Assembly: GCA_964648215.1 (NCBI GenBank)
Contig: CAZYMF010000017.1
Coordinates: forward strand, 1-45,914
Direction: 5' to 3'
DNA length: 45,914 nt
Origin: CAZYMF01 sp964648215
Lineage (GTDB): Bacteria > Desulfobacterota > Binatia > HRBIN30 > JACQVA1
The notes under the pieces are model-generated. The model saw nothing but the letters and a program-made list of their open reading frames with translations. It was not told where the DNA came from and did no database searches. Both the position numbers and the translations under genes were made by a program. Positions 7,469-16,213 of the stretch are shown piece after piece (within the stretch, counting starts at the first letter, position 1; every line of letters begins with the position of its first letter).

Positions 7469-9127
7469 GCGCCGGATCTTGCCGCTGTCGGTGCGCGGGA
7501 AATCGCTGACCAGCTCGAGCTGCTCGGGCCACTTCTGCTTGGCCAGGCCCCGGGCGGCGAGATACTCGCGTAGCGCGCCGAGGTCGAGCGCCATCGCCGG
7601 GCGCAGCCGCACCACGGCGCAGGCGCGCTCGCCGGTCTCGGGATCGGGCCGGGGCACCAGGGCGACCTCCGCCACCGCCGGATGCTCGGCGATCAAATCC
7701 TCGACCTCCTTGACGCTGATCTTCTCGCCCTTGCGGATGATGATGTCCTTCAGGCGGCCGGTGATGCGCAGGTAGCCGGAGGCGTCGAGCACGCCGAGGT
7801 CGCCGGTGCGAAACCAGCCGTCGGCCGTGAACGCCTCCTCGTTGAGCGCGGCGTCGAGATAGCCGACGAAGCACTCCGGCCCCCGCCCCTGCACCTCGCC
7901 CTCGACACCCGGCGGAAGGCACCCGCCCGCGCCGTCGGCGATGCGTACCTCGGCGGGCGCGATCGCGCGCCCCTCGCTGTCGCCGCCGCGGGCGACGGCG
8001 TCTTCGCCCGCGGTCGTCGTCAGCGTCGGGAACTCGGTCGACCCGTAGACGCGTTTGGTCACGCAGTGCGGCAAGCGCGCGCGCGCCCGTCGCATCAGCT
8101 CGGGAGACACGCCGGCACCGCCGCAGGAGAACAGCCGCAGCGAGCTCAGGGCGCGCGCGCGCGCCGCCACCGCCGCATGAGTCAGCAAATCCTGCAGGAA
8201 GGTGGGCGCGCCCACCATGTAGCTGACCCGCTCACCGGCGATCAGCTCCAGAGCCCGCGCGGGATCCCAGCGGTCCATCAGGACCGCGCTGGTGCCGAGC
8301 AGCGCCGGAGTGAGGATGCCGTGAATCACCCCCGAGATGTGCGTCAACGGCGACGGCATCAACGTGCGATCCGCGGCCGTGAGCCCGTGGGCGCGCTCGA
8401 GCGAGATCACCTCGGCCGCCAGCGTATTGTGCGTGTGCAGCACCCCCTTGGGCGTCGCGGTGGTGCCGGAGGTGTACATCAGCAAGAGGACGGCGTCGGC
8501 GCCCCTTCCCGCCTCCGCCACCGGCTCGGGCAGCTTGGACTCCGACGCCGCGTCGAGCAGGGAGGCCAGGGAGTGCATGCCCGGACCGGCCTGGTCGCGC
8601 GCGATCAGCACGTGCGCGAGAGCCGGCAGGCGCGGGCGCAAGCTCTGCCACAGCGGTCGATAGTCGAAGCCGCGGTAGTGGCCGGGAATGATGGCCGCGC
8701 GGGCGCCCGATTGCGTCAGCGCGAACTCCAGCTCGCGCTCGCGGAACATCGGCAACAGCGGATTGAGGCTGGCCCCGATGCGTGCGGCGGCGAGGAAGAG
8801 CACGACCGCCTCCCACCAATTGGGCAGCTGATAGGCGATCACGTCGCCGGGGCCGAGACCGAGCTCGCGCAGAGCGCGCGCCGCTCGCAGGCTCAGTCGT
8901 TCCAGCTCGTGGAAGGTCCAGCGCGCGTCCCCGTCGATCAGCGCCAGCCGCGTCGGGTACGCCGCCACCGTGCGCGCGAAGCGCCGGCCGAGCGTTTCGT
9001 CGCCCCAGCAGCCGAGGGCGCGGTAGTCGGGGTGCGGCGCGGGCGGCCGGGTCGCTGGCAGGCTCACGCGGCTCGGATAGCCGAAGTGCGCGCAGCGCGT
9101 CAAAGCGCGCGTTGCCGCGAGGCCCAT
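7424..9127 (-). CDS. AMP-dependent acyl-CoA synthetase/ligase
   Basis: Class I adenylate-forming enzyme that activates a carboxylic acid to acyl-AMP and then acyl-CoA. Motifs appear in family order: LLLMYTSGTTATPKGV (A3, P-loop), YGSTEFPT (A5), WFRTGDLG (A7), GRLKDIIIRKGEKIS (A8 hinge) and PRTDSGKIRREEL with the A10 Lys. The order and spacing resemble cyclohexanecarboxylate/medium-chain acid CoA ligases. The ATG at 9127 (567 residues) is preferred over one at 9229, because a promoter-like -10 at 9208-9213 would lie inside the longer version. The last dozen codons coincide with intergenic repeat sequence (AAAGTCG units), so the tail is probably repeat-derived. It diverges from the Ycf48/RND/DUF1329 genes and likely activates the substrate of that island. 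Confidence 0.92.
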   Translation of the reverse strand: MGLAATRALTRCAHFGYPSRVSLPATRPPAPHPDYRALGCWGDETLGRRFARTVAAYPTRLALIDGDARWTFHELERLSLRAARALRELGLGPGDVIAYQLPNWWEAVVLFLAAARIGASLNPLLPMFRERELEFALTQSGARAAIIPGHYRGFDYRPLWQSLRPRLPALAHVLIARDQAGPGMHSLASLLDAASESKLPEPVAEAGRGADAVLLLMYTSGTTATPKGVLHTHNTLAAEVISLERAHGLTAADRTLMPSPLTHISGVIHGILTPALLGTSAVLMDRWDPARALELIAGERVSYMVGAPTFLQDLLTHAAVAARARALSSLRLFSCGGAGVSPELMRRARARLPHCVTKRVYGSTEFPTLTTTAGEDAVARGGDSEGRAIAPAEVRIADGAGGCLPPGVEGEVQGRGPECFVGYLDAALNEEAFTADGWFRTGDLGVLDASGYLRITGRLKDIIIRKGEKISVKEVEDLIAEHPAVAEVALVPRPDPETGERACAVVRLRPAMALDLGALREYLAARGLAKQKWPEQLELVSDFPRTDSGKIRREELKKVESRTEKAD

Positions 9128-9207
9128 CGTCTCGTCGGGCGCGGCCGTTGGCCTGTCGCCCGCTCGCCTTGCTCTGGCTGAGGACGGAGGGCTAAGATCG
9201 CCCCCTG

Positions 9208-9236
9208 ATAAGAAGAATTTTGTTGACATGAATCAA
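9208..9236 (-). promoter_or_regulatory. Putative promoter for the acyl-CoA ligase
   Basis: On the minus strand, TTGATT (9236-9231) is followed after exactly 17 nt by TCTTAT (9213-9208), each matching sigma70 hexamers at 4 of 6 positions. Transcription would start near 9200, about 75 nt before the ligase ATG. It overlaps the plus-strand promoter face to face. Confidence 0.4.
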
Positions 9237-9252
9237 TCGCGCGACTTATAAG
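9223..9252 (+). promoter_or_regulatory. Putative sigma70 promoter for the Ycf48-RND-DUF1329 run
   Basis: A perfect -35 TTGACA (9223-9228), an 18-nt spacer and a -10 TATAAG (9247-9252, 5 of 6). It sits in a short AT-rich stretch of an otherwise GC-rich region, about 28 nt before the GTG start of the first gene after the expected transcription start. Confidence 0.6.
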
Positions 9253-9286
9253 GCGGCGGCTTTGGTACGTTGAAACCGAGTTCGGG

Positions 9287-10315
9287 GTGTTGAACCGTTC
9301 CCAAATAGCGTGGGCTGTGGGTTACGGCTGTGCCGTACTATCTCTGCTCGCCGCATTCGTCGCACCAGCACCGGCTCGCGGCACGAATCCGTTGTCCGGA
9401 GCGCGAATTACCGACAACTTGTACGGCACCACCTTCGTCAGCGCGAAGGAGGGTTGGGTGGTCGGTGCCTTCGGGGTCATCTACCACACCGGCGACGGCG
9501 GCCAGAGCTGGCAGCCGCAGATGTCCCACACCCAGGAACCCCTCTTCAGCGTCAGCTTCCCCGATCCCCGCGACGGCTGGGTGGTGGGTCGCTCCGGGCT
9601 CGTCCTGCACACCGGCGACGGCGGCGAGACCTGGGCACCGCAGCAGAGCGGCACACCGAAGCACCTGTTCAGCGTCGATTTCGTCGACGCCGACTTCGGC
9701 TGCGCGGTGGGCGACTGGGGCGCGATCGTGGTGACCAAGAACGGCGGTGCCACCTGGGAGCTGCGACAGCTCAAGCGCGACGTGATCCTCAACGGCCTCT
9801 CCTTCGTCGATCGCCAGCACGGGTGGATCGCCGGCGAGGCCGGCGCCATCCTGGCCACGACCGACGGCGGCGACACCTGGACCGAGCAGAACAGCGGTGT
9901 CGACAAGAGCCTCTTCGACATTCATTTCACCGATCTCCAGCACGGCTGGGCGGTGGGCATCGATGCCTTGATCCTGCACACCGACGACGGCGGTGCCACC
10001 TGGCAGGTTCAGCACGGCTCGACCAAGGTCGACGCGCTCGAGGAGGTGGGGTTCGCCGAGGCCTTCGACAATCCCAGCCTGTACGCGGTCACCGTGGTCA
10101 AGGACGAAGGCATCGCCGCCGGCGATCTGGGAACGATTTTCCAGAGCACCGACGGCGGCCACACGTGGAAGCGCCAGCCGAAGCCGGCCGACTGGGACGT
10201 GAGCTGGCTGCGCAGCGTGTCGCTGGCCCCGGGAACACACGGAGCCATCGTCGGCGCCGCCGGCCACCGCATCATGGTCGAGGGTACCCACATCGATCTG
10301 CCGCAGAAGAAGTGA
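9287..10315 (+). CDS. Ycf48-like beta-propeller, secreted (BNR/photosynthesis-assembly type repeats)
   Basis: Begins with an export signal (hydrophobic stretch about residues 8-25 ending APAPARG). It is then built of about six to seven repeats of the form GWVVGxxGxIxHTxDGGxTWxxQ, the Ycf48/HCF136 seven-bladed propeller pattern. Ycf48 itself assists photosystem II assembly, but no photosynthesis genes are here. In non-phototrophs, relatives are found beside RND exporters and DUF1329 proteins, as in this window. It is probably a periplasmic partner of the next gene's exporter, perhaps binding a substrate or loop. The start is GTG at 9287 after a weak Shine-Dalgarno; TTG at 9290 is an alternative. 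Its stop lies 1 nt before the exporter ATG, so the two are tightly coupled. Confidence 0.85.
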   Translation: MLNRSQIAWAVGYGCAVLSLLAAFVAPAPARGTNPLSGARITDNLYGTTFVSAKEGWVVGAFGVIYHTGDGGQSWQPQMSHTQEPLFSVSFPDPRDGWVVGRSGLVLHTGDGGETWAPQQSGTPKHLFSVDFVDADFGCAVGDWGAIVVTKNGGATWELRQLKRDVILNGLSFVDRQHGWIAGEAGAILATTDGGDTWTEQNSGVDKSLFDIHFTDLQHGWAVGIDALILHTDDGGATWQVQHGSTKVDALEEVGFAEAFDNPSLYAVTVVKDEGIAAGDLGTIFQSTDGGHTWKRQPKPADWDVSWLRSVSLAPGTHGAIVGAAGHRIMVEGTHIDLPQKK

Positions 10316-10316
10316 C

Positions 10317-12707
10317 ATGCTGCCGAAACAGCTGATCGAACGCTACCTCAGGTTTCTGCTGCGCCGGCGCGTGCCGATCTCGATCGTGATCATGATCGGC
10401 ACGCTGTTCTTCGTGTGGTTCACCGCCACGCGGCTGACGATCTTCACCAACTTCTTCGATCTCTACCCGCCGAGCCACCCCTACATCCAGCTCTACACGA
10501 AGTACCGGAGCATGTTCGGGACCGCGAACTCGCTGGTGATGGTGGTCGAGGTCAAGCACGGCACGATCTTCGACAGCCCCGAGACCATTGCCAAGGTCAA
10601 CCGCATCACCCTCGATCTGCTGCACAACGTGCCGGGGGTGAACGGCGAGCAGGTGATCTCGATCACCCACCCCAAGCTGAAGACGACGCTCACCTCGGGC
10701 TCGGGCATCAAGGTGGTGCCGTTGATGTACCCGCGGCTGCCGCGCGACAAGGCCGACCTCGCCTTCCTGCGCCAGAAGATCTACACCACCGAGGGGGTGC
10801 GCGGCTTCTTCGTCTCGCCCGACGACAAGGCGACGTTGATCTCGGCGGGCTTCTGGGAAGAGTACTTCGACCTCAACGCGATGTGGACGAAGATCCAGGA
10901 GATCGTCAAGCGCGAGGAGGCCGACGGCACCGTCAAGATCTACGTCGCCGGTCCGCCCGTTCTCTACGCCTACTTCAACCAGGCCGTCTCGAAGATGGGC
11001 TGGGTCTTCCTGGCCACCGGCCTGGCGATGATCGGCCTGCTGTGGTTCTACTTCCGCAGCTTGCAGGGCGTGGTGATTCCGACCTTCTCCGGGCTGATGA
11101 GCGCCATCTGGGGGCTCGGCTTCGCCGGGCTGTGCGGCTTCACCCTCGACCCGCTGGTGCTGGTGGTGTTCGTGCTGATCACGGCGCGGGCTCTCAGCCA
11201 CTCGGTGCAGTCGATGGAGCGCTATCACGAGGAGTATCACGCGTGCCACGACAAGCACACGGCGATCATGCGCTCCTACGTCAGCCTCTACAGCCCGGCG
11301 ATGGTGTCGATCATGGCCGACGGCCTGGCCATCCTGACCATTGCGGTGGCCAGCATTCCGCTGATGCAGAAGCTCGCCTACGTGGCCAGCTTCTGGATCA
11401 TCAGCATCTTCCTCAGCGTCGTCACCCTGCACCCGATCATCCTGTCGTACGTGCACCCGCCCAAGGAGCAGCCGCCCGCCCGCCGCCTGTCGGACAGTCT
11501 CTACGAGGGGATCACACGGGGGTTGATTTCCCTCGGCACCGGCAACATGCGCTGGGTGGTGGTCGGCACCTTCGCCGTGGTCATGGTGTTCGGCGTCTAC
11601 TTCGCGCACCAGCTCAAGGTCGGTGACGCCGAGCCGGGGGCGGCGTTGCTCTACCACGACCACCCGTACAACGTCGCCTTTCGCGAGATGAACAAGAAGT
11701 TCGTCGGCGCCAGCCAGCTGGTCATCATTGCCGAGGGCAAGAAGCCGGGCGCCATCAAGGACGCGCACACGCTGAACAACCTCGACCTGTTCGCGCGCTA
11801 CATGGCGCAGGGGGAAGGCGCGGGCGGATCGCTGACCGCGGGCACCCTGCTCAAGAAGATCTACCGCACCTTCCACGAGGGCGACCCGAAGTGGGAGATG
11901 CTGCCGGTGCGCGACGACTTCGTCGGCCAGCTCTTCTTCCTGATCACCTCCGGCACCAGTCGCGGCGAGATGGATCGCTTCTTCAGCCCCGACTACACCA
12001 ACGCCACCATCACCATCTTCTACAAGAAGTACAACAACGAGATCATCCACGACGCCATCAACCGTGCCAAGGCCTACATCGCCGAGCACAGCCATCCTCA
12101 GGACAGCGTGCGCTACCTCCTCGCCGGCGGCCTGCTCGGCATCCTGGCGGCGTCGAACGAAGAGGTGGAGTGGTCCTACCACGTCAACGTGCCGCTGATC
12201 TTCTTGGTCGTCTTCCTTCTCAGCTTCGCCACCTACCGCTCCGTGGTCGGCGCGCTCATCGTCATGATCCCCTCGCTCGTCGCCCAACCGCTCTCCGAGG
12301 CGGTGATGTACCTGGTGGGCATCGACTTCAACATCAATTCCCTGCCGGTGGCGGCCGTCGGCATCGGCATCGGCATCGACTACGGCTACTACGTGCTCAG
12401 CCGCATCGTCGAGGAGTACGAGGAGACCAACGATTTCGACGAGGCCAACCGGCGCGCCATCGCCACCACCGGCAAGGCGATCATCTTCACCGGCACCACG
12501 CTGGTGGCGAGCGTCGTGTTCTGGCTCTTCTTCCCGCTCAAGTTCGAGGCCGAGATGGCCTTCATCCTGATGATGCTCATGATCTTCCACGCCATCGGCG
12601 CGTTGGTGTTCATCCCGGCGATGGTGTCGTTGTTGCGACCGCGATTCGCGGTGCAGCGTGCGGCGCAACGTGTGCAAATGGCGGTTCGCACCGGAACACG
12701 CGGCTGA
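10317..12707 (+). CDS. RND superfamily transporter, HAE3/MMPL type
   Basis: Large inner-membrane transporter of 796 residues made of two similar halves. Each half has one helix (about 20-38 and 412-430), a large periplasmic loop, and a cluster of five helices (about 225-380 and 625-780). The second half has GIGIGIDYGYYVLSRIVEEY, which carries the membrane Asp typical of proton-coupled RND proteins; the first half has ITARALSHSVQSMERYHEEY at the equivalent place. HAE3 relatives handle hopanoids, lipids and other hydrophobic molecules. With a secreted propeller upstream and a DUF1329 protein downstream, it is likely the motor of a three-part envelope transport system. The direction of transport and the cargo are unknown. 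Confidence 0.9.
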   Translation: MLPKQLIERYLRFLLRRRVPISIVIMIGTLFFVWFTATRLTIFTNFFDLYPPSHPYIQLYTKYRSMFGTANSLVMVVEVKHGTIFDSPETIAKVNRITLDLLHNVPGVNGEQVISITHPKLKTTLTSGSGIKVVPLMYPRLPRDKADLAFLRQKIYTTEGVRGFFVSPDDKATLISAGFWEEYFDLNAMWTKIQEIVKREEADGTVKIYVAGPPVLYAYFNQAVSKMGWVFLATGLAMIGLLWFYFRSLQGVVIPTFSGLMSAIWGLGFAGLCGFTLDPLVLVVFVLITARALSHSVQSMERYHEEYHACHDKHTAIMRSYVSLYSPAMVSIMADGLAILTIAVASIPLMQKLAYVASFWIISIFLSVVTLHPIILSYVHPPKEQPPARRLSDSLYEGITRGLISLGTGNMRWVVVGTFAVVMVFGVYFAHQLKVGDAEPGAALLYHDHPYNVAFREMNKKFVGASQLVIIAEGKKPGAIKDAHTLNNLDLFARYMAQGEGAGGSLTAGTLLKKIYRTFHEGDPKWEMLPVRDDFVGQLFFLITSGTSRGEMDRFFSPDYTNATITIFYKKYNNEIIHDAINRAKAYIAEHSHPQDSVRYLLAGGLLGILAASNEEVEWSYHVNVPLIFLVVFLLSFATYRSVVGALIVMIPSLVAQPLSEAVMYLVGIDFNINSLPVAAVGIGIGIDYGYYVLSRIVEEYEETNDFDEANRRAIATTGKAIIFTGTTLVASVVFWLFFPLKFEAEMAFILMMLMIFHAIGALVFIPAMVSLLRPRFAVQRAAQRVQMAVRTGTRG

Positions 12708-12729
12708 TGTCGCAAAAAGGGGGGTGACG

Positions 12730-14097
12730 ATGCGTACACGACCACTTTGGATCGTGTCTATCCTTGCGTTTTCCCTTCTCGCCCTGACGGCGGTGGCGGC
12801 TCCCCCGCCCGACACGGGGATGGTCGCCAAGCAGGCCAAGGAGGCCGGCCTGAAACCCGGCGACGTGCTCGGCAAGAGCAACTGGGAGCTGGCCAAGGAC
12901 CTGCTCCCGCCGGAGATCCTCAAGCACTACAAGGACGGTGGCTACTCGAACAAGATCATCGACTGGCCCCTCGGCATCTACGAGTGGGCTCCTTCCTTCA
13001 AGCAGGCCTCGCAAGCCAACCAGGGCCGCTACAAGGTCAACGCGGCCGGCACCGTCGTCGACAAGGCCAGCGGCAAGCAACCACCCTTCATCTACGGCCT
13101 GCCGTTCCCGCGGATCGACCCCAAGGATCCGCACGCCGGCATCGAGATCCTGTGGAACTTCCAGTACGCCTACTGGAACGAGGGCAACAGCCACAACATG
13201 ACCATGCTCAGCTGGGTCAGCCCGGACCACCTCGACCGCGAATCGACCCAGGACGTGCGCTTCCTCTACTACGACGGCCAGCAGCCCGAATACCGGCTGC
13301 CCAACCCCAACAACTTCGCCAGCCAGTTCGTCACCATCGCCACCAGCCCGGCCGATCTCAACGGCACCGCCTCGCTCACCTGGCGCTACCGCGACTCGGA
13401 CAAGCGCGACTCGGACTGGGTCTACGTCCCGGCGCTCCGCCGCGTCCGCCAGGTCAGCCCGTCCAACCGCTCCGACGGCGTGCTCGGCTCCGACATGAGC
13501 CAGGACGACGGCCCGTTCTTCGACGGCAAGCCGGAGGACTTCATCTGGAAGTACGTCGGCGAGACCGAGATGCTGCGCTTCGTCGACCCGAAGAGCTTCG
13601 ACGACCAGCCGACCCAGGTGTGGCTGTCGACCGGAGGCTGGCGCGCCATCTGGCCCGACGACCCGATCGTGGGCTACCAGGATGCGGCGTGGAAGGGTCT
13701 GGCGTGGGCGCCCGTGCGCGCGGCACTCGCCCGGCGACCCTGCTGGATCATCGAGGCGACGCCGCGAGACAAGTACTACCTCTACGGCAAGATCCAGCTC
13801 TACATCGACAAGGAGACGTATCAGGGCGCCTGGAACCGCAAGTACGGTTGGAACGGCGACCTGCTCAATACGCTGCAGGTGCTGGCCTACCAGAAGCAGG
13901 AGCTGATCCGCCCCGACGGCAAGCACGAATGGCTCTGGGCCTCGACGCAGTCGTACCAGTGCGCCGAGAACGTCAAGATGAACCGCGCCACGCTGGGCGG
14001 GTTGCTGCCCAAGGGCAAGGACGTTCCCAACGACCGGCGCGTCCACTACGATCCGAGCTTCTTCGACTACACGACCCTGCAGCGGTTCGGGAAGTAG
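12730..14097 (+). CDS. DUF1329 family secreted protein
   Basis: Exported protein of 455 residues: the signal peptide (MRTRPLWIVSILAFSLLALT onward) has a probable AVA-A cleavage site. The mature part matches DUF1329: the early GDVLGKSNWELAKDLLPPEI block, RRVRQVSPSNRSDGVLGSDMS, and DDGPFFDGKPEDFIWKY. DUF1329 proteins resemble the LolA/LolB lipoprotein-carrier fold and occur with RND transporters in pseudomonads and other Gram-negatives, which suggests a periplasmic or outer-membrane lipid-handling role; this is inference. The start at 12730 is chosen for the strong AAGGGGGGTG Shine-Dalgarno and the signal peptide; a longer frame upstream overlaps the exporter. It is 22 nt from the exporter stop. 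The DUF1302 partner often found with it is absent. Confidence 0.88.
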   Translation: MRTRPLWIVSILAFSLLALTAVAAPPPDTGMVAKQAKEAGLKPGDVLGKSNWELAKDLLPPEILKHYKDGGYSNKIIDWPLGIYEWAPSFKQASQANQGRYKVNAAGTVVDKASGKQPPFIYGLPFPRIDPKDPHAGIEILWNFQYAYWNEGNSHNMTMLSWVSPDHLDRESTQDVRFLYYDGQQPEYRLPNPNNFASQFVTIATSPADLNGTASLTWRYRDSDKRDSDWVYVPALRRVRQVSPSNRSDGVLGSDMSQDDGPFFDGKPEDFIWKYVGETEMLRFVDPKSFDDQPTQVWLSTGGWRAIWPDDPIVGYQDAAWKGLAWAPVRAALARRPCWIIEATPRDKYYLYGKIQLYIDKETYQGAWNRKYGWNGDLLNTLQVLAYQKQELIRPDGKHEWLWASTQSYQCAENVKMNRATLGGLLPKGKDVPNDRRVHYDPSFFDYTTLQRFGK

Positions 14098-14147
14098 ACG
14101 GCAAACGGGTCGTCGAGTCGCTTCGCGCGTTGCCCGTTGCTCGACGC

Positions 14148-15335
14148 ATGGATTTTCGACCGACCGAGGATGAGGCGCGATTTCGCCAAGAGGTGCGCGG
14201 CTGGCTGCACCGCCATCTGCCGCCGGGCTGGGGCACCCCTGCCTTCCGAGAGCCGGCGACCGCGGCTGACAAGATGGCCTTCGCCAAGAGCTGGCAGCGC
14301 ACCTTGTGCGCCGGCGGCTGGGCGGGCATCGCCTGGCCCCGCGAATACGGCGGGCGCGGCGCCAGCGTGGTCGAGCAGCTCATCTTCAACGAGGAGTACG
14401 CGGCGGCCCGCGCGCCCGACCTGATCAACCTGGCCGTCGGTCTCAGCCTGGTCGGGCCGACGCTGATCGCCTGCGGCCAGCCCTGGCACAAGGAGCGCTT
14501 CCTGCCGGAGATTCTCCAGGGCGACGAGATCTGGTGCCAGGGCTTCTCCGAGCCCAACGCCGGCTCCGACCTCGCCGCCGTGCGCACCACGGCCGACGTG
14601 CAGGGCGACGTCCTGGTGGTTCGCGGCCAGAAGGTCTGGTGCAGCTACGCCCGCTACGCCGACTGGTGCATCCTGGTCGTGCGCACCGATGCGAGCTTGC
14701 CCAAGCACAAAGGCCTCACCTTCCTCCTGGTCGACATGAAGAGCCCCGGCATCACCATCCGCCCGCTGCGGGAGATGACCGGCGAGGCCTGGTTCAACGA
14801 GGTGTTCTTCGACGAGGTCCGCGTGCCACGCGCCAACGTCGTCGGCGAGATCAACCGCGGCTGGGACGTGATCATGACCACGCTGGCGCACGAGCGCGGC
14901 GCGGCGGCGCCGCACGCCCGGCTGCAGATCGAGCGGCGCTTGCTCGCCGACCTCGCCCGCCGCACCCCGCGCAACGGCGCCAGCGCCGCCGCCGATCCGG
15001 TGATACGCCAGCGCCTGGCCCAGTTCGCCATCGAGGTGGAGATCCTGCGCCTGACCGCGTACCGCAACGTCGCCGTGATCCAGCGCGACGGCCGGCCGGG
15101 CCCGGAAGGCTCCATCCTCAAGCTGTTCTGGAGCGAGCTCGATCAGCGCATGAAGGACAGCGCCATCGAGATCCTCGGCACTCGCGGCCTGCTCGGCGGC
15201 GATTCGCCGCGCGCGGCCGACGGCGACTTCTGGTCGCGCGAGCTGCTGTGGTCGCGCGCCGCCACCATCTACGCCGGCACCTCCGAGGTACAGCGCAACA
15301 TCATCGCCCAGCGCGTGCTGGGCCTGCCACGTTAG
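14148..15335 (+). CDS. Acyl-CoA dehydrogenase
   Basis: FAD enzyme of 395 residues that forms a 2,3-double bond in an acyl-CoA. The family blocks are MDFRPTEDEARFRQEVR, WCQGFSEPNAGSDLAAVRT (flavin/substrate loop), VWCSYARYADWCILVVRT, and the C-terminal TIYAGTSEVQRNIIAQRVLG. The start is an ATG at 14148, 50 nt after the DUF1329 stop, with no strong Shine-Dalgarno. It lies in the same direction as the transport cassette and is followed by an amidohydrolase and an enoyl-CoA hydratase, as in a beta-oxidation-like route. The subfamily resembles actinobacterial/deltaproteobacterial FadE-like enzymes that often act as heterotetramers, but only one subunit is present here. Confidence 0.92.
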   Translation: MDFRPTEDEARFRQEVRGWLHRHLPPGWGTPAFREPATAADKMAFAKSWQRTLCAGGWAGIAWPREYGGRGASVVEQLIFNEEYAAARAPDLINLAVGLSLVGPTLIACGQPWHKERFLPEILQGDEIWCQGFSEPNAGSDLAAVRTTADVQGDVLVVRGQKVWCSYARYADWCILVVRTDASLPKHKGLTFLLVDMKSPGITIRPLREMTGEAWFNEVFFDEVRVPRANVVGEINRGWDVIMTTLAHERGAAAPHARLQIERRLLADLARRTPRNGASAAADPVIRQRLAQFAIEVEILRLTAYRNVAVIQRDGRPGPEGSILKLFWSELDQRMKDSAIEILGTRGLLGGDSPRAADGDFWSRELLWSRAATIYAGTSEVQRNIIAQRVLGLPR

Positions 15336-15343
15336 GGGTTGGT

Positions 15344-15376
15344 TCCCTCTTCCTCTGGGAGAGGGTTCGGGTGAGG
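15344..15376. repeat. GC-rich palindromic intergenic repeat, copy 1
   Basis: TTCCCTCTTCCTCTGGGAGAGGG followed by GGGTGAGG; the TCCCTCT/GGGAGAGGG arms can pair. The same pattern occurs twice in the next intergenic gap. Its right end (GTGAGGA) lies 6-7 nt before the ATG of the next gene and appears to serve as its Shine-Dalgarno. Confidence 0.6.
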
Positions 15377-15382
15377 ACAACC

Positions 15383-16192
15383 ATGAACGAAAATACCGGA
15401 ATCATCGACGTGTGGACACAGTACCTGTCGCCGACGTCGCCGGACAAGCGCAGCGCACAAGCCGAGAACGTCTTTCGTCGTTACGGCAAGCTCGACTGGT
15501 ACCACAACGGCACCAACGTCGAGCAGATGCTGGAGGACATGGACCGCGCCGGCGTCGAGACCGCCTGCATCTCGGGCGAGCCGGCTCACGTGCGGGAGGC
15601 GGTCAAGAAATATCCCAAGCGCTTCATCGGCGAGTACCACGCCGACCCGACCAACATCATGGCGGCCGTCCGCGGCCTGCAGGAGCACGTCGACAAGTAC
15701 GGCTTCAAGGTGCTGCGCATCGAGCCGTTCCTGTGGCGCAAGCCGCCTACCGACGCGGCCTACTACCCCCTCTACGCCAAGTGCGTCGAGCTCGACGTCG
15801 CCTTCCAGACCCAGGTCGGCAATACCGGCCCGTTGTTCCCCTCCGAGACCGGACGGCCGACCTACATCGACCAGGTGGCGCTCGACTTTCCCGAGCTGCG
15901 CATCATCTGCGGCCACATCGGCTGGCCGTGGACCGAGGAGATGATCGCCATCGCCTGGAAGCACGCCAACGTCTTCGTCGACACCTCGGCGCACGCGCCG
16001 CGCCACTACCCGCCGTCGTTCGTCAACTTCCTCAAGACCTTCGGCCAGGACAAGGTGTGCTTCGCCACCGACTACCCGCTGCTCGCCTTCGACCGCGTCA
16101 TCAAGGAGATCGACGAGCACCTCGGTCTTTCCCCCGAGGTGAAACGGAAGTTCCTGCGCGACAACGCGCGGCGGGTGCTGCAGCTGGAGTAA
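15383..16192 (+). CDS. COG2159 amidohydrolase-family protein lacking the N-terminal HxH
   Basis: TIM-barrel amidohydrolase of 269 residues, related to aminocarboxymuconate-semialdehyde decarboxylase and similar metal-dependent hydrolases or decarboxylases. The late metal-site blocks are visible: IICGHIGWPWTEEM (conserved His), VFVDTSAHAP and CFATDYPLLAF (conserved Asp). The first strand, however, reads IIDVWTQYL where the family usually has IDxHxH, so two metal ligands are missing. It may use one metal site, a different chemistry, or none. The start at 15383 is supported by GTGAGGA just upstream, contributed by an intergenic repeat. It sits between an acyl-CoA dehydrogenase and an enoyl-CoA hydratase, which suggests a role in breaking down a ring-derived or branched acid. 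Confidence 0.82.
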   Translation: MNENTGIIDVWTQYLSPTSPDKRSAQAENVFRRYGKLDWYHNGTNVEQMLEDMDRAGVETACISGEPAHVREAVKKYPKRFIGEYHADPTNIMAAVRGLQEHVDKYGFKVLRIEPFLWRKPPTDAAYYPLYAKCVELDVAFQTQVGNTGPLFPSETGRPTYIDQVALDFPELRIICGHIGWPWTEEMIAIAWKHANVFVDTSAHAPRHYPPSFVNFLKTFGQDKVCFATDYPLLAFDRVIKEIDEHLGLSPEVKRKFLRDNARRVLQLE

Positions 16193-16213
16193 ACCTGAAC
16201 TAGTTCGAACAAG

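Noticed and set aside
7682..9181. 499-codon plus-strand frame opposite the acyl-CoA ligase
   Set aside because: Antisense shadow; the ligase carries all adenylation motifs.
10272..12923. 883-codon minus-strand open frame opposite the RND gene
   Set aside because: Rich in His, Arg, Asp and Glu as expected from the antisense of a GC-rich membrane protein; no domain. The plus strand has a clear RND protein.
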